NCBI GenBank assembly: GCA_964019335.1
Contig: OZ025651.1
Span: 806,001 to 870,000 of the forward strand
Reading direction: 5' to 3'
Origin: Diplonema japonicum
Lineage: Eukaryota; Euglenozoa; Diplonemea; Diplonemida; Diplonemidae
DNA length: 64,000 bases
Shown: positions 27,556-37,199 of the stretch, one piece after another
Layout of the letters: the number at the start of each line of letters is the position of its first letter
Position numbering within the stretch: the first letter of the stretch is position 1
Made by a program: the position numbers and the translations under genes
The notes under the pieces: model-generated
Seen by the model: only the letters and a program-made list of their open reading frames with translations
What the model was told of the DNA's origin: nothing
Database searches by the model: none

Positions 27556-28488
27556 ATGGATGCCTCCACATCCAGAAGGGGTTTGGATGTGATCTTCACG
27601 GTGCCAAAATCTGGCGACACCGAGGTGTACAAGCATCTGGAGTTCATAGAAAATGAACATGAAGGTTTTGTTGGTGTTGTGCAGGATGGGTGCGAAGGGG
27701 CGTACGAAGTGGTCGGCACACAGGAGGCAGCCAACCACTCCATCGCAATAGACAAAAACGGCGAGCGAAGAGTGATACAGCGGTTGGAAAGGGAATGGGC
27801 AGGAGCGGTGTACGTCGGGCTCCGAAACAATCTCTGGAAAGTACCCCTCACCCCGATGAAGACACGGGCAGGGACAAAGAAAATCTGCGTCGTTACAGGG
27901 TTGTGGGGAGCGTGCAAAAGAGAGCTACACATACTGAAAGAGCTTTTAACGGGCGGTCTCAGCGAGGTGGATCTGGTGGTGAGCATATCCAGGCTCGTAA
28001 TATTGCTCGACCCCTGCACCACACGGGATGTTGACCTCCATGCTAGGTACGCACTGCTTACTTCGTGGATATCCGATTTGCGGGATTCTATTCAAATTGA
28101 TGTTTTGCACCCGCCTTCCCTCCCTCCTGCATTTCCCACGATGGGTTCGACTTGTGTGTCTCGTGCGACGCCTTGTGCGATGTCTCTGCCTTCGTCCGGG
28201 CTCCACATTCTGTTCCTCTCTTCGCCTTTCGTCGGAAGCATCGCCTCGGGGCTTTTGAAGCCGTCGTTGTTCGAGGGCTTCTCGGTACTTCCTGCCGCGC
28301 CCCACCTTGTTGTGTTCCCAGCCCTCGGGGATGTTCAGAGAAACCGTGGAAGTATATTGTCGTCGGCCGAAAGCAGTACACCGATGAACGCAGACGATAG
28401 GATTACCCGCGTGCCTGGGTTATCTGCTAAGAAGGTCCTTCTTATATCCGAAACGGGGCTTGTTAACGAAGTGATCATTGATGCTTGA
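27556..28488 (+). CDS. Unknown 310-aa protein
   Basis: No family recognised. Residues ~110-165 hold a pair of hydrophobic strands with a helix (KKICVVTGLWGACKREL, then LVVSISRLVILLD), and a third strand with a GLHILFLSSPF motif near 215; the order of strands would suit an alpha/beta fold. The C-terminus (KKVLLISETGLVNEVIIDA) is again strand-like. No signal peptide or membrane helix. The base composition shifts clearly from purine-rich in the first half to pyrimidine-rich in the second. The start at 27556 follows the short A-rich leader; the next gene's ATG lies 80 bases after the stop. Confidence 0.6.
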   Translation: MDASTSRRGLDVIFTVPKSGDTEVYKHLEFIENEHEGFVGVVQDGCEGAYEVVGTQEAANHSIAIDKNGERRVIQRLEREWAGAVYVGLRNNLWKVPLTPMKTRAGTKKICVVTGLWGACKRELHILKELLTGGLSEVDLVVSISRLVILLDPCTTRDVDLHARYALLTSWISDLRDSIQIDVLHPPSLPPAFPTMGSTCVSRATPCAMSLPSSGLHILFLSSPFVGSIASGLLKPSLFEGFSVLPAAPHLVVFPALGDVQRNRGSILSSAESSTPMNADDRITRVPGLSAKKVLLISETGLVNEVIIDA

Positions 28489-28568
28489 TCAATGGATCTC
28501 TTTTTCTTCTTTTTCTTTCCGAAAAAAAGTTTTTTTTAAGGGGAAAAAAAAGAAGAAGGAAAAAAAAA

Positions 28569-30773
28569 ATGCCCCGCTCGCGTCTTGCCGCGGCAGTGGC
28601 TGCGTTGTTGCTTGTGGTGTTTCTTGAATGGTACTCACGTCCAGGGATGATCGAGAGCCTGGAGGCCCCGATGCTGCGAAACACAACTGAGAGTCTGATC
28701 GAGCGAGCGATAGGACTGGAAAAGGAAATTGCAGGATTAGTAAGACTACTAGGCAAGGCCGAGAAGGGAAAAGGCGTTGTAGAAGGCACGAAGGACAGGG
28801 TCATCCAGGCCTATGACGATGTGGAACAATATGTCCGGCAAGAGGAAGGGTCGTTGGAGACGGGCGACGAAAGAAACTTCGACCGAATCTCAGACTGGAT
28901 TGAAGGGTTGGGCCCCGATTGCAGGGAACCAGAAAAAAACAAAAAAACAAAGAAACAACCCCCCGCTCCAAAACACCCAATAGGCGGCGGCGAGGCAGAG
29001 ATCAACTACGAGGACCTTGAAAACCCAAACACCCAAAAAAAACCGAAATCTGATGAAACATTTGACGAGACCATCGAAGACCCATGCGCAGACACCGAAG
29101 ACCACGAATGCCGACGATCCGAGATACGAACCGCCTTCAAGAATTCCTGGAAAGCGTACAAATCATACGCATGGGGTCACGATGAACTTAGACCGTCTTC
29201 GAAAGGCTTCCGAAACTGGGGCGATAAAGGGATCGGCCTGACCCTAATCGACGCCATGCCGTCACTATGGCTGCTCGGCTTCAAACGTGAGTTCAACGAG
29301 GCTGTGCAATGGGTTGACGAGGAGATGGACCTCAACATCGAAGGAAAGGTGTCGCAGTTCGAGGTCATCATCAGAGTGATCGGCGGTCTTATCTCCGCCT
29401 ATGAGGTTTCCGGCGAACAACACACTGTCCTCATTAAGAAAGCCGCGCTTCTTGCGGATAAGGTCCTTCACGCATATCAGACCAACAATGGGATTCCAGA
29501 TTCCACGATAGACCTTCAAACCCTCGAATCCTCAAACTCCGTTTGGAATTCCGGTTCCGCGGTTCTTTCAGAGCTCGCCTCCATCCAGCTCGAGCTACGC
29601 ACACTGTCATACCACACCGGCAACCCTTACTACGACCAGGTGGGTACTTGGCTGATCGATTTCATAGATTCCCGCGCACCCGCCGACTACCTCTGCCCGA
29701 CATTTCTCGACAAGGAAAGCGGAAAATGGGGCAATGACCATGTCACGCTTGGCGCAATGGGTGATTCCTACTACGAGTACCTGCTTAAACAGTATCTTTT
29801 AACAGGGAAGACCGAGGAACGGTATAAGATGATGTATCAGAAATCGGTGTCCGGGATACAGAAAAAACTTTTGAAACGGTCGGAGCCCTCCGGACAGACT
29901 TACCTGGCGGAGATGAAACGCGGCGGGGTGTACAACAAGATGGACCATTTGGCTTGCTTTGCAGGGGGCATGCTCTCGTTGGGCTCGGAGGAGGCCTCAA
30001 GCGACCACGATGAAAACATCAACAAAATCGCAGAAGGACTGGCTGAAACCTGCCACCTCATGTACAGCTCACAACAGACCGGGCTGTCACCAGAACTCGT
30101 AATGTTTCGCGGAGGCGGCGACATGGAAAAGGTCACAAAAGGCTCATATTACATCCTCCGACCGGAAACAGCAGAGACATACATGTACCTGTCTCGGTTC
30201 ACTGGGAAACAGAAATACCGCGAATGGGGTTGGGAGTTGTTCAAATCCGCAAATAAATGGTGCAAGACAGGATCGGGAGGCTTCTCCGGGATTCGCGACG
30301 TAGGCGTGGTGCCCCCTGTTCTGGACGATATCCAGCAAAGCTTTTGGCTGGCGGAAACGTTGAAATATTTATTCGTGTTGTTCTCCCCCGACGACGCTGT
30401 CATCGACTTCACGAAATGGGTTTTAAACACGGAAGGGCATCCTTTGAAGATACGGAAACGACAGCCGCTTGACTTGTGGTCTAAAGAGGCTGTTGCTGCA
30501 AGGGAGGTATACCTTGCTAAGCACGCCGACGACCGGCTGGAAAGCTTCAAGCCATTCCCCGTCGTTCTGTTCAGCCAGAAAACCTTCGACGCTACAAGAG
30601 CTCGCAATCTGAAGCAAAACAAACCAACTAATGATGAAGATCATGACGACGACACCGACAGCAGCTACGATTCCAGCTCCGGGTCCGACGGAAGCGACAG
30701 CGACAGCGAGTCAGGTGGTGGCTGGTCGTCTAGATTGGCCCGCCTCCGGAAAAAGGGCGAAGAAGCTCAATGA
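28569..30773 (+). CDS. GH47 class I alpha-1,2-mannosidase, type II membrane protein
   Basis: Trims alpha-1,2-linked mannose from N-glycans in the ER or Golgi, or marks misfolded glycoproteins for degradation (EDEM branch). After a short basic N-terminus, residues ~5-22 (LAAAVAALLLVVFLEWY) form a signal anchor. A stem of charged, partly coiled sequence follows to ~190. The (alpha/alpha)7 catalytic domain covers ~195-640, with family motifs WGHDEL, LTLIDAMPSLWLLG, VFEVIIRV-like QFEVIIRVIGGL, MGDSYYEYLLK and RPETAETYMYLSR. The C-terminus is a long acidic, Asp/Ser-rich tail, unusual for this family. The start at 28569 is chosen because it begins the anchor after an A-rich leader; the open frame upstream is lysine/phenylalanine homopolymer. 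ER Man9 mannosidase and Golgi mannosidase IA cannot be separated by eye. Confidence 0.93.
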   Translation: MPRSRLAAAVAALLLVVFLEWYSRPGMIESLEAPMLRNTTESLIERAIGLEKEIAGLVRLLGKAEKGKGVVEGTKDRVIQAYDDVEQYVRQEEGSLETGDERNFDRISDWIEGLGPDCREPEKNKKTKKQPPAPKHPIGGGEAEINYEDLENPNTQKKPKSDETFDETIEDPCADTEDHECRRSEIRTAFKNSWKAYKSYAWGHDELRPSSKGFRNWGDKGIGLTLIDAMPSLWLLGFKREFNEAVQWVDEEMDLNIEGKVSQFEVIIRVIGGLISAYEVSGEQHTVLIKKAALLADKVLHAYQTNNGIPDSTIDLQTLESSNSVWNSGSAVLSELASIQLELRTLSYHTGNPYYDQVGTWLIDFIDSRAPADYLCPTFLDKESGKWGNDHVTLGAMGDSYYEYLLKQYLLTGKTEERYKMMYQKSVSGIQKKLLKRSEPSGQTYLAEMKRGGVYNKMDHLACFAGGMLSLGSEEASSDHDENINKIAEGLAETCHLMYSSQQTGLSPELVMFRGGGDMEKVTKGSYYILRPETAETYMYLSRFTGKQKYREWGWELFKSANKWCKTGSGGFSGIRDVGVVPPVLDDIQQSFWLAETLKYLFVLFSPDDAVIDFTKWVLNTEGHPLKIRKRQPLDLWSKEAVAAREVYLAKHADDRLESFKPFPVVLFSQKTFDATRARNLKQNKPTNDEDHDDDTDSSYDSSSGSDGSDSDSESGGGWSSRLARLRKKGEEAQ

Positions 30774-30956
30774 TGAAAAGAAGTTCGCCTAGTTTTTCCT
30801 TTTAAGATTTTTAATTGTTGTTTCCACTACTATTTTCCTTTTTTTCTCCTAAGCTTATTTTCTGCCCTTTTTTTTTAAATCCCCTCCACCCCCGCATATT
30901 ACACCATAGTGACAAAGTTTTTTTTTTTTGTTTTTTTAAATATCGTTTTTAAATAA

Positions 30957-32903
30957 ATGGACGCCAATTTTACAAGCGCGGCTGTAGCAAGCCGGCCTGC
31001 AAACAGCAGCCCTGCAGCCCTATGGCAACCCCCATGCTTCGGCAGCTTTTGGATGTACCTGAAAGGAAGCGGTGGCACCAAGAACAACAATATTAGCGGA
31101 GTACCCGACACCACCAACACCCGCGAAACACCCTTGCCCCAAGACGAAGGGGTAAGAAGACCCGGACACAAGCGACGGACCGCGAATGGTGCGGAAACGG
31201 CAACAACGGACCTAAAGGTGGAGATGAGAAAGCTAAGAGCAGAAAGGGATGCGACGGTAGCGAAAACAATTGAAGTAGAGAGCGAAATCGCAAGGCTGGA
31301 AAAGGAGGTCGGGGTGGAAAAATCAGAGGTCTCAGCCTGCCTGCCCAAGGTCGACGACACCGTGCAGAAGATACTCAACAAGGACACCACCGAGCATCTC
31401 ATGCAGTCCGATGCAATCCCATTCCACAAGAAAAAACTCCTGGAACGGATCAAAAAGCTACAGGACGCCCACGCAACAGGATCCCCGCATCTCTCAACGA
31501 TATACCAGGCTCTTTCAGCGTCGCTGACTGTTCCTGATCAGGCTATCGTCGACTCGCGTGAGGAGATAACCTCGGAAGCAGATTCGCTCATCGTTCTTCT
31601 TGAAAAAACCTTATGGATCCAGACAGAACACCTGACATCCGCAACGGATGAACCGCAGCCTTGTACAAGCTTGACCGACATGCAGCTTCAGGAAGCGAAG
31701 TTCCGGTCGCAGCTGCACATGTTGTCGTCTTCTCTGCAAACGATCACAAAAATGCAAACAGAGATCGCACAGCACACTTCTTCATCAGCAGAAGAGACGA
31801 AAAATGCGTTGTCAGGACTGCACAACGAACTGTCAATGGCGAAGGACAACGTAAAAGACAGAAAAGCCCGGCACGAGACAAGGTACAAAACAGAAATGGA
31901 CAGCCTCGAGAAGGAAATCGACGACTTGGGCACCAGGAAAACCGTTTTGGAATCGGACATCGAGGCGCACCGCAAGGAAATCGAAGGGAAGTACAACACC
32001 CTCCGAGAGCTCACTCAACTTATCACGACGAAACAGAAGATCCTGTCGGTTCGCAAGAACCTCGAGGATGACATCGCCGTTGAAGTCAACCACGCACAAG
32101 GCATCATCGCAAAGCGACTGTCGGAATGCAACTCCGGCATGACCATCGCTGTTGCCATCCTCAACATGACGGAGCCTGTCACGACGCTATGCAACGAGGT
32201 CCTCTCGAAGCATTTGCAGGCCATCGAGACCACCCATTCGGAGACGCAAAACCGTTTGCTTGACAGGTTGAAAGCCCATTGGGAACACCTTCTCAGCAGC
32301 AGAGCCACTCTCACCAACGACATCCGAATTGCACAGCGTGAGGTTCTCAAGGAAACATCCTCCGTAAGGGTGCAAAAAAGGCAGCAGACAGAAGCGGTGA
32401 TCCTGAACCTCCAGGAAAGATTACTGGCAGAGCGCACCGACGTGTTGTCAAGGAAACGCCGCGAGTTGGAAAAACTCGAAGAAGAGCTGGAAGAAATAGG
32501 GAGGCAGATCGAGAGCATTCAAAGCTCCATCCATCCAAGGATAAAAGCAGAGTTCACCGCAAAGTACAAAGCTGAAAAGGCCACCACACCTGTAACAGAC
32601 AAAGCTTATGAAATTCACGACTCTTTGACACTCATCTGCCACAGCAAAGCTGCCGACCCCGTTCCTATTGAAGCCCTGTTGGAAGTCCTCGATGGGTTGA
32701 CCTATGGGGGGGGTCTGAAGGCGCTGCAAGATCATCTTGCGACAATGCCTGCAACGCTCTCTTCCATCCGGCTCTCCGCCTCCATGATCCCCGAACTGCT
32801 GCCCACCCTCTCCCAAGAGACCTTTTCCGACAACGGGCGCTCGATACCCGCTCTGCTAACGGCTGTATCTGCGAAAACAGCCACACTTTTGAATGGGTGT
32901 TGA
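30957..32903 (+). CDS. Long coiled-coil protein, 648 aa
   Basis: After a Gly/Ser/Pro-containing head of about 80 residues, most of the protein (about 85-560) is predicted coiled coil by the heptad spacing of Leu, Ile and Val among Glu, Lys and Arg, as in KLRAERDATVAKTIEVESE and RELEKLEEELEEIGRQ. A C-terminal helical region (about 570-648) is less charged. It resembles structural or kinetochore/flagellar coiled-coil proteins in general shape only. No motor or enzyme domain is present. The ATG at 30957 lies after a T-rich stretch and ATAAATA. Confidence 0.65.
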   Translation: MDANFTSAAVASRPANSSPAALWQPPCFGSFWMYLKGSGGTKNNNISGVPDTTNTRETPLPQDEGVRRPGHKRRTANGAETATTDLKVEMRKLRAERDATVAKTIEVESEIARLEKEVGVEKSEVSACLPKVDDTVQKILNKDTTEHLMQSDAIPFHKKKLLERIKKLQDAHATGSPHLSTIYQALSASLTVPDQAIVDSREEITSEADSLIVLLEKTLWIQTEHLTSATDEPQPCTSLTDMQLQEAKFRSQLHMLSSSLQTITKMQTEIAQHTSSSAEETKNALSGLHNELSMAKDNVKDRKARHETRYKTEMDSLEKEIDDLGTRKTVLESDIEAHRKEIEGKYNTLRELTQLITTKQKILSVRKNLEDDIAVEVNHAQGIIAKRLSECNSGMTIAVAILNMTEPVTTLCNEVLSKHLQAIETTHSETQNRLLDRLKAHWEHLLSSRATLTNDIRIAQREVLKETSSVRVQKRQQTEAVILNLQERLLAERTDVLSRKRRELEKLEEELEEIGRQIESIQSSIHPRIKAEFTAKYKAEKATTPVTDKAYEIHDSLTLICHSKAADPVPIEALLEVLDGLTYGGGLKALQDHLATMPATLSSIRLSASMIPELLPTLSQETFSDNGRSIPALLTAVSAKTATLLNGC

Positions 32904-33132
32904 AAGTACTTTCTTTATCTTTTCTGCCCGCCCTCCTTCGTATTAGTTGCCCCCTTCTCTTTTTTCTCGATGGCCCTTCTTTTTTTTTTCTTTATTTCTT
33001 ATTACACAAAAACGTTTCGTTGTACACTGGTAATGGGGTGTGTGGAGTTTTCTTTTTATTGTTATTACTTTTGTTCTGTAAACGACAAATAAACGAAACC
33101 AAGGAAACAAAGGCGGGGGAAAAAAAAAAAAA

Positions 33133-35634
33133 ATGGACGCCTTTACAAAATTCCTTGAGGACATCGACGAAGAGGAAGAATCCGGAATCTGCCCCCCGGA
33201 GGTGAGGGAACTCAACCGCATGCAGGCTTTGGACAGGCGGTTGGGGAAGAAGCTGGGGTTGAGGATGAGAGCTGTGTACCGGCCGAATCTTAAATGGGAA
33301 CAGAAGATAAGCACGATACAAGGCAACGAGTGGAAAGGGAGGAGAAACATGCTTTTGGAAGAAGAGGTGCATGTCAAGAAGATGTCAGTGTTGGAGTACC
33401 AAGAGCTGAAGAGAGTGATGAACACCGTAGCGGAGTCCGCGTCGAGATTCTGCGGCAGCAAGTACGACGACGTAGCGAACGACCCTCTTGCGGTGGTGCA
33501 ACAGAAAATCATCGACATCCTGAAGCAGATAACAGCTCGCTCAGAGAGGCTAACCGAGACAAAGGTCACAATACCAAAAGGCACTCCTCTTAAAATCGGC
33601 ATGTTTCAACAAGCGATCTCTCCAAACCACATCGACTCCCCCGCATCACCCCGCGCCAGGAAGGAACAAATCTCCGCTATCGAAATTCAAAAAAACCCGC
33701 AGATCTCACTATGGAAACAGGAGGACGACGATTGGACGAAACAGAGGCGCCAGAAGGTCCGCGAGCTTTTGAACTTCGATTTGAAGATGGTGACCAAGGA
33801 AAAGAAAACGCAAAACCCAGAGACCGGCGTGGGTCGTTCAACAAACGTTGCTCCCCCCCGCGGAGCCGAGCTGTCTCTGTTGAAAAAAGACCTCTTGGAG
33901 CTGCAGGAAAAACAGATGAGCGTGGAAACGACAAGAACCCCCAACAGCAAGGAACCCATTTGCTTCGAAAACACGCAAATATCACTGAGCGCATTCGGAA
34001 GCTTGGAGCTCATGCACAACAACACATACCATGCTGTCGATTCTGCGATAAACTACAACCATCAAACGGGCAATTTGACAACTGGGTCGGTCACCATGAC
34101 GCTACCGGAGAAGAATCGTGACGGGATCGTGATGCGGTTGAAGAAGATCACGGAGCTAGCGAGGGTGCCAAACAACCTCACAACAGAGATCACCACTGCG
34201 AACGTTGATGTTGAAAAACACCCTCCTCAGAACGAAGGCCCGCCAGGGTTGCTAGCATACGCTTTGGAGTACGCTTCACCATACATCCTCACCCCGAGAG
34301 ACCCTCCAAGAACCAGAGAAAACAACATTTCCACCCCTGCGTGTTTATCAACAACCGTCCGGAAGGTGGTCTCCCTGAGCCTGTGCTTTTTAACTGAACC
34401 AATTCTGCAAAACCTCCGATTGATATGCAGGGAGTTCCGAGCGTTGGTCGAAGAGCCCAGAGGGATGACGGAACGAAGACGGCGGATGATGGACATTTTG
34501 ACGCAATGTGGGATCTCGTTTGTCAAGCTTCCCAAAACCGTTTACCCGCTTGGCGCACCGGAAGGTTCTCCAACGTGCTACGATGGTCTTGGCCATGCAG
34601 ACCATACACTCCCAACACAATATGAAGAGACAGAAGAGGTCCACATCATGGAAAGGCCGATGACGGTTCTTCAATGGAAGAAGCTTGCGGGTAAGCTACC
34701 GATCGTCGCCCGCCTTGTCGGCGACGAGGACATCAACCTTTTATGCTACAACGTAACACCTGAAAGCTGCAACCGAAGGACCCGGTTGACCAAGAAGGAC
34801 GACGCGAAACCAGACGACTGTGAAGCCATCTTAGAACTCCCGTACAAAACCGCAACAAAAATCGCTGGTGTCCTAGCCGGCACGATACCAACATGGCAGC
34901 AATGGGAGGCCGGTGCAAGGGGAACCGACGAACGGCTGTATCCATGGGGGGACAATGTCGATGAAGCATTGGTGGCACGCGAGACAAAAATGCTCACTTA
35001 TTTGTTGGCCAACGCGAACAGAGGCCAGCGTGCGGACCACGGGTACGTGGAGCTCGCTGACATCGCGGCAAAATCGAGAGGGTTCAACAGAGCAGAGAGA
35101 TTCCCTAACCCCGACAGCACCACAGAGCACCCCATTCTCAAAGGCGTCAACCGACCCGGGAAGGAGTGGAACCTTGCTTCTGACACGTGCAGCGTGGCCT
35201 CTGGCGCGGTACTTTCGGGGCCCATTGTTCGGTCCATTTCAGACCTGTTTTCTCAGCAGGATCTTAGGTCGCATTCCGCTTCTTTTCAACGGTCTTTTTT
35301 CGCGTCGAACCACCGTGCCTTTTCAGGCCCTCCTTTGTACTGTCTGTCGCCTGAGCTTCATTTTGTTCCGCAGACAGGTGCATCTGTCGTAGAGGACACC
35401 TCGGAACCCGTGTTGCTTCCGGACAGTTATGACCTGCCCGAGCCGATCCCTTGTGTGCTGGCTTGTCATTTGCGGGCGGCGTTCCGAATCTCGTTCGTGA
35501 TGTCTGGTGTGCAGCCGCACCCGTGCAGGCCGAGGGAGAAGACCTGCTCGCGATGCTCCCGGACGTTTTTCTACGCGGACTCCTGCCCCAGTTGCAAAAG
35601 CTTTAACGAAGCTCTGGCGCAGTATGGAAAATGA
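33133..35634 (+). CDS. F-box-like / FGE-sulfatase-like / zinc-ribbon protein, 833 aa
   Basis: Residues 1-400 are charged and mostly disordered or helical. Around 410-445 a short F-box-like helix set occurs (LSLCFLTEPILQNLRLICREF). Around 505-640 the pattern of the formylglycine-generating-enzyme (SUMF1/FGE) fold appears: EVHIMERPMTVLQWKKLAG matches the early strand and helix, and IPTWQQWEAGARG near 587 followed by YPWGD at 603-607 matches the hallmark LPTEAEWEYAARG...YPWGD. The catalytic cysteine pair of true FGE is not evident. The C-terminus has CSRC and CPSC (about 806-822), a four-cysteine zinc ribbon. An F-box next to a substrate-binding fold suggests a ubiquitin-ligase adaptor, which is inference. 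Confidence 0.7.
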   Translation: MDAFTKFLEDIDEEEESGICPPEVRELNRMQALDRRLGKKLGLRMRAVYRPNLKWEQKISTIQGNEWKGRRNMLLEEEVHVKKMSVLEYQELKRVMNTVAESASRFCGSKYDDVANDPLAVVQQKIIDILKQITARSERLTETKVTIPKGTPLKIGMFQQAISPNHIDSPASPRARKEQISAIEIQKNPQISLWKQEDDDWTKQRRQKVRELLNFDLKMVTKEKKTQNPETGVGRSTNVAPPRGAELSLLKKDLLELQEKQMSVETTRTPNSKEPICFENTQISLSAFGSLELMHNNTYHAVDSAINYNHQTGNLTTGSVTMTLPEKNRDGIVMRLKKITELARVPNNLTTEITTANVDVEKHPPQNEGPPGLLAYALEYASPYILTPRDPPRTRENNISTPACLSTTVRKVVSLSLCFLTEPILQNLRLICREFRALVEEPRGMTERRRRMMDILTQCGISFVKLPKTVYPLGAPEGSPTCYDGLGHADHTLPTQYEETEEVHIMERPMTVLQWKKLAGKLPIVARLVGDEDINLLCYNVTPESCNRRTRLTKKDDAKPDDCEAILELPYKTATKIAGVLAGTIPTWQQWEAGARGTDERLYPWGDNVDEALVARETKMLTYLLANANRGQRADHGYVELADIAAKSRGFNRAERFPNPDSTTEHPILKGVNRPGKEWNLASDTCSVASGAVLSGPIVRSISDLFSQQDLRSHSASFQRSFFASNHRAFSGPPLYCLSPELHFVPQTGASVVEDTSEPVLLPDSYDLPEPIPCVLACHLRAAFRISFVMSGVQPHPCRPREKTCSRCSRTFFYADSCPSCKSFNEALAQYGK

Positions 35635-35698
35635 TAAAAAAAAAAAGGGGGGGGAACTTTCTGTTTACACAGAAAAAATATAGAGGGTCTGTTGTATA

Positions 35699-35741
35699 AT
35701 GTCATCCCCCCCTTTTTTTTTGCCCCCAACCGATTCTGCAG
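35699..35741 (+). promoter_or_regulatory. Putative trans-splice acceptor of the PP1 gene
   Basis: A C/T tract at 35706-35720 is followed by CGATTCTGCAG ending at 35741, 17 bases before the preferred ATG at 35759. The in-frame ATG at 35699 lies before this AG and would be removed by trans-splicing. Confidence 0.5.
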
Positions 35742-35758
35742 AAGGGGGGGGGGAAATA

Positions 35759-36724
35759 ATGCAAGCGAGTGTCGATGGGGTCATTGAAAAGCTTCTCGCG
35801 GTGCGAGGGTCCCGTGTCAAGACCGTCAGTTTGACGGAGTCCGAGGTGAAGGGGCTGATGATGTGCTCGCGGGAGGTTTTTTCAAGCCAGCCGTCCCTGA
35901 TTGAAATCGATGCGCCGGTTAAGGTGTGCGGCGACATCCATGGGCAGTACGCAGACCTGCTCAGACTTTTCGAGACCTGCGCCTTCCCACCAGAAGCGAA
36001 CTACCTTTTCCTCGGCGACTACGTCGACAGAGGCAAGCAAGGGTTCGAGACGATATGCCTGCTGCTCGCGTACAAGATAAAGTACCCGGAGAATTTCTTC
36101 ATGCTGAGGGGCAACCACGAGTGCGCCGCGATCAACAAAATCTACGGTTTTTACGACGAGTGCAAGAGAAGGTTCACCATAAAGACATGGAAGATGTTCA
36201 CCGAAACCTTCAACTGCATGCCTGTTGCCGCTGTGGTCTCTGACAGAATATTCGCATGCCATGGAGGGTTGTCACCGGAACTACGACACTTAGGTCAGAT
36301 TCAAAAATTACTTCGACCCTGCGATGTATCTGACAACGGTCTGTTTTGCGATCTACTATGGGCAGATCCTGAAGAAGGTCTTCAAGGATGGGGCGACAAT
36401 GATAGAGGTGTAAGTGTCACATTCGGTGAAGATGTTGTCGCAAGCTTCTTAGAAGAGCATGAGCTCGACATGGTGCTTCGTGCGCATCAGGTTGTGGAGG
36501 ACGGGTATCTGTTCTTCGCAAACCGGCAGCTCATCACGCTCTTCTCTGCGCCCAACTACTGCGGTGAGTTCGACAACTGTGGGGGCATCATGTCGATAGA
36601 TGAAACACTGACGTGCTCCTTTCAAATCTTGAAACCCTTGTCGCTCTCTGCAAAAAGACAGGCCATGCTGGTCGCGCAGGGTATAGCCGTCGACAGCAAT
36701 ACCGAAGCATCTTCTGCTAGCTAA
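35759..36724 (+). CDS. Serine/threonine protein phosphatase PP1 catalytic subunit
   Basis: A 321-residue metallophosphatase that removes phosphate from Ser/Thr using two metal ions. Signature motifs are in place: [14 protein letters not shown] near 58, GDYVDRGKQ near 86, [20 protein letters not shown] near 117, HGGLSPE, and [14 protein letters not shown] near the end. [20 protein letters not shown] matches PP1 rather than PP2A, which has other residues here. Length equals that of PP1. An in-frame ATG exists at 35699, but the 20 extra residues (Pro/Phe-rich) would be translated from the T/C tract and are probably not part of the protein. PP1 acts with regulatory subunits in cell division and flagellar motility. 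Confidence 0.95.
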   Translation: MQASVDGVIEKLLAVRGSRVKTVSLTESEVKGLMMCSREVFSSQPSLIEIDAPVKVCGDIHGQYADLLRLFETCAFPPEANYLFLGDYVDRGKQGFETICLLLAYKIKYPENFFMLRGNHECAAINKIYGFYDECKRRFTIKTWKMFTETFNCMPVAAVVSDRIFACHGGLSPELRHLGQIQKLLRPCDVSDNGLFCDLLWADPEEGLQGWGDNDRGVSVTFGEDVVASFLEEHELDMVLRAHQVVEDGYLFFANRQLITLFSAPNYCGEFDNCGGIMSIDETLTCSFQILKPLSLSAKRQAMLVAQGIAVDSNTEASSAS

Positions 36725-36937
36725 ACCACCGGATTGATGCCCCCCCGCTCCCCCGAGGCTGTTTTCAGCTTATCCTTTCCTCTTTCTTTCATCTTTTTTT
36801 CTCTCTTTTTTTGGTGTGATAAAAAAAAAAAGAAGAAGAATGAGGAGGTGCTGTGCTTTATTATCTACACTTTTTTTTTGAATTCCGTCAGGCTCGCCCC
36901 TTTCCCCCCCTCTGTATGCTCGGGCTTCTTTTTTAAG

Positions 36938-36975
36938 TGCACACTTAACGCCACTTAGTGTTGCAATCAAAGCCC
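36938..36975 (+). repeat. Dispersed 38-nt hairpin repeat, copy 1 (identical at 48643-48680)
   Basis: All 38 bases, starting TGCACACTTAACGCCACTTA, are identical to 48643-48680, almost 12 kb away. The outer parts TGCACACT and AGTGTTGCA can pair with one bulge, making a stem of about 8 bp. Flanks differ. Conservation of both arms suggests a transcribed or mobile unit. Confidence 0.75.
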
Positions 36976-37039
36976 TATTTCTTTTCGTTTTTTTTTTTCT
37001 CTTGTTTTTTTTTTTTTCTTCTTTTTTTTTCTTTTTTTT

Positions 37040-37071
37040 CCGGCTGTGCACAAACAACAATCAACCGACTC
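37040..37071 (+). repeat. Dispersed 32-nt repeat, copy 2 (pair with 25720-25751)
   Basis: Matches 25720-25751 at 30 of 32 positions. It sits precisely between a T9 run and another T9 run, like a short insertion into a T-tract. Confidence 0.6.
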
Positions 37072-37124
37072 TTTTTTTTTCCTATTTACAATTACCCTAG
37101 CGCGCAAGCAAGCGCCATATTATT

Positions 37125-37155
37125 TATTTTTCTTCGTTTTCTTTTTGCGTTTCAG
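37125..37155 (+). promoter_or_regulatory. Putative trans-splice acceptor of the isocitrate lyase gene
   Basis: A T-rich tract ends in TTTGCGTTTCAG at 37155, followed by a 44-base A-rich 5' leader up to the ATG at 37200. This is the cleanest polypyrimidine-AG acceptor in the window. Confidence 0.55.
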
Positions 37156-37199
37156 GGAAAATATTCACTCATCACAGATAAGCCTACAAAAACAACAAC

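Larger units (their letters stand above)
36725..37199. other. Spacer carrying two dispersed repeats and a trans-splice acceptor
   Basis: No gene seen. It contains the 38-nt repeat (36938-36975), the 32-nt repeat (37040-37071) and the acceptor ending at 37155. Confidence 0.55.

Noticed and set aside
35699-35758. PP1 start at the upstream ATG
   Set aside because: The extra 20 residues come from a C/T tract that ends in CTGCAG, the likely trans-splice site; PP1 proteins begin near the downstream ATG.
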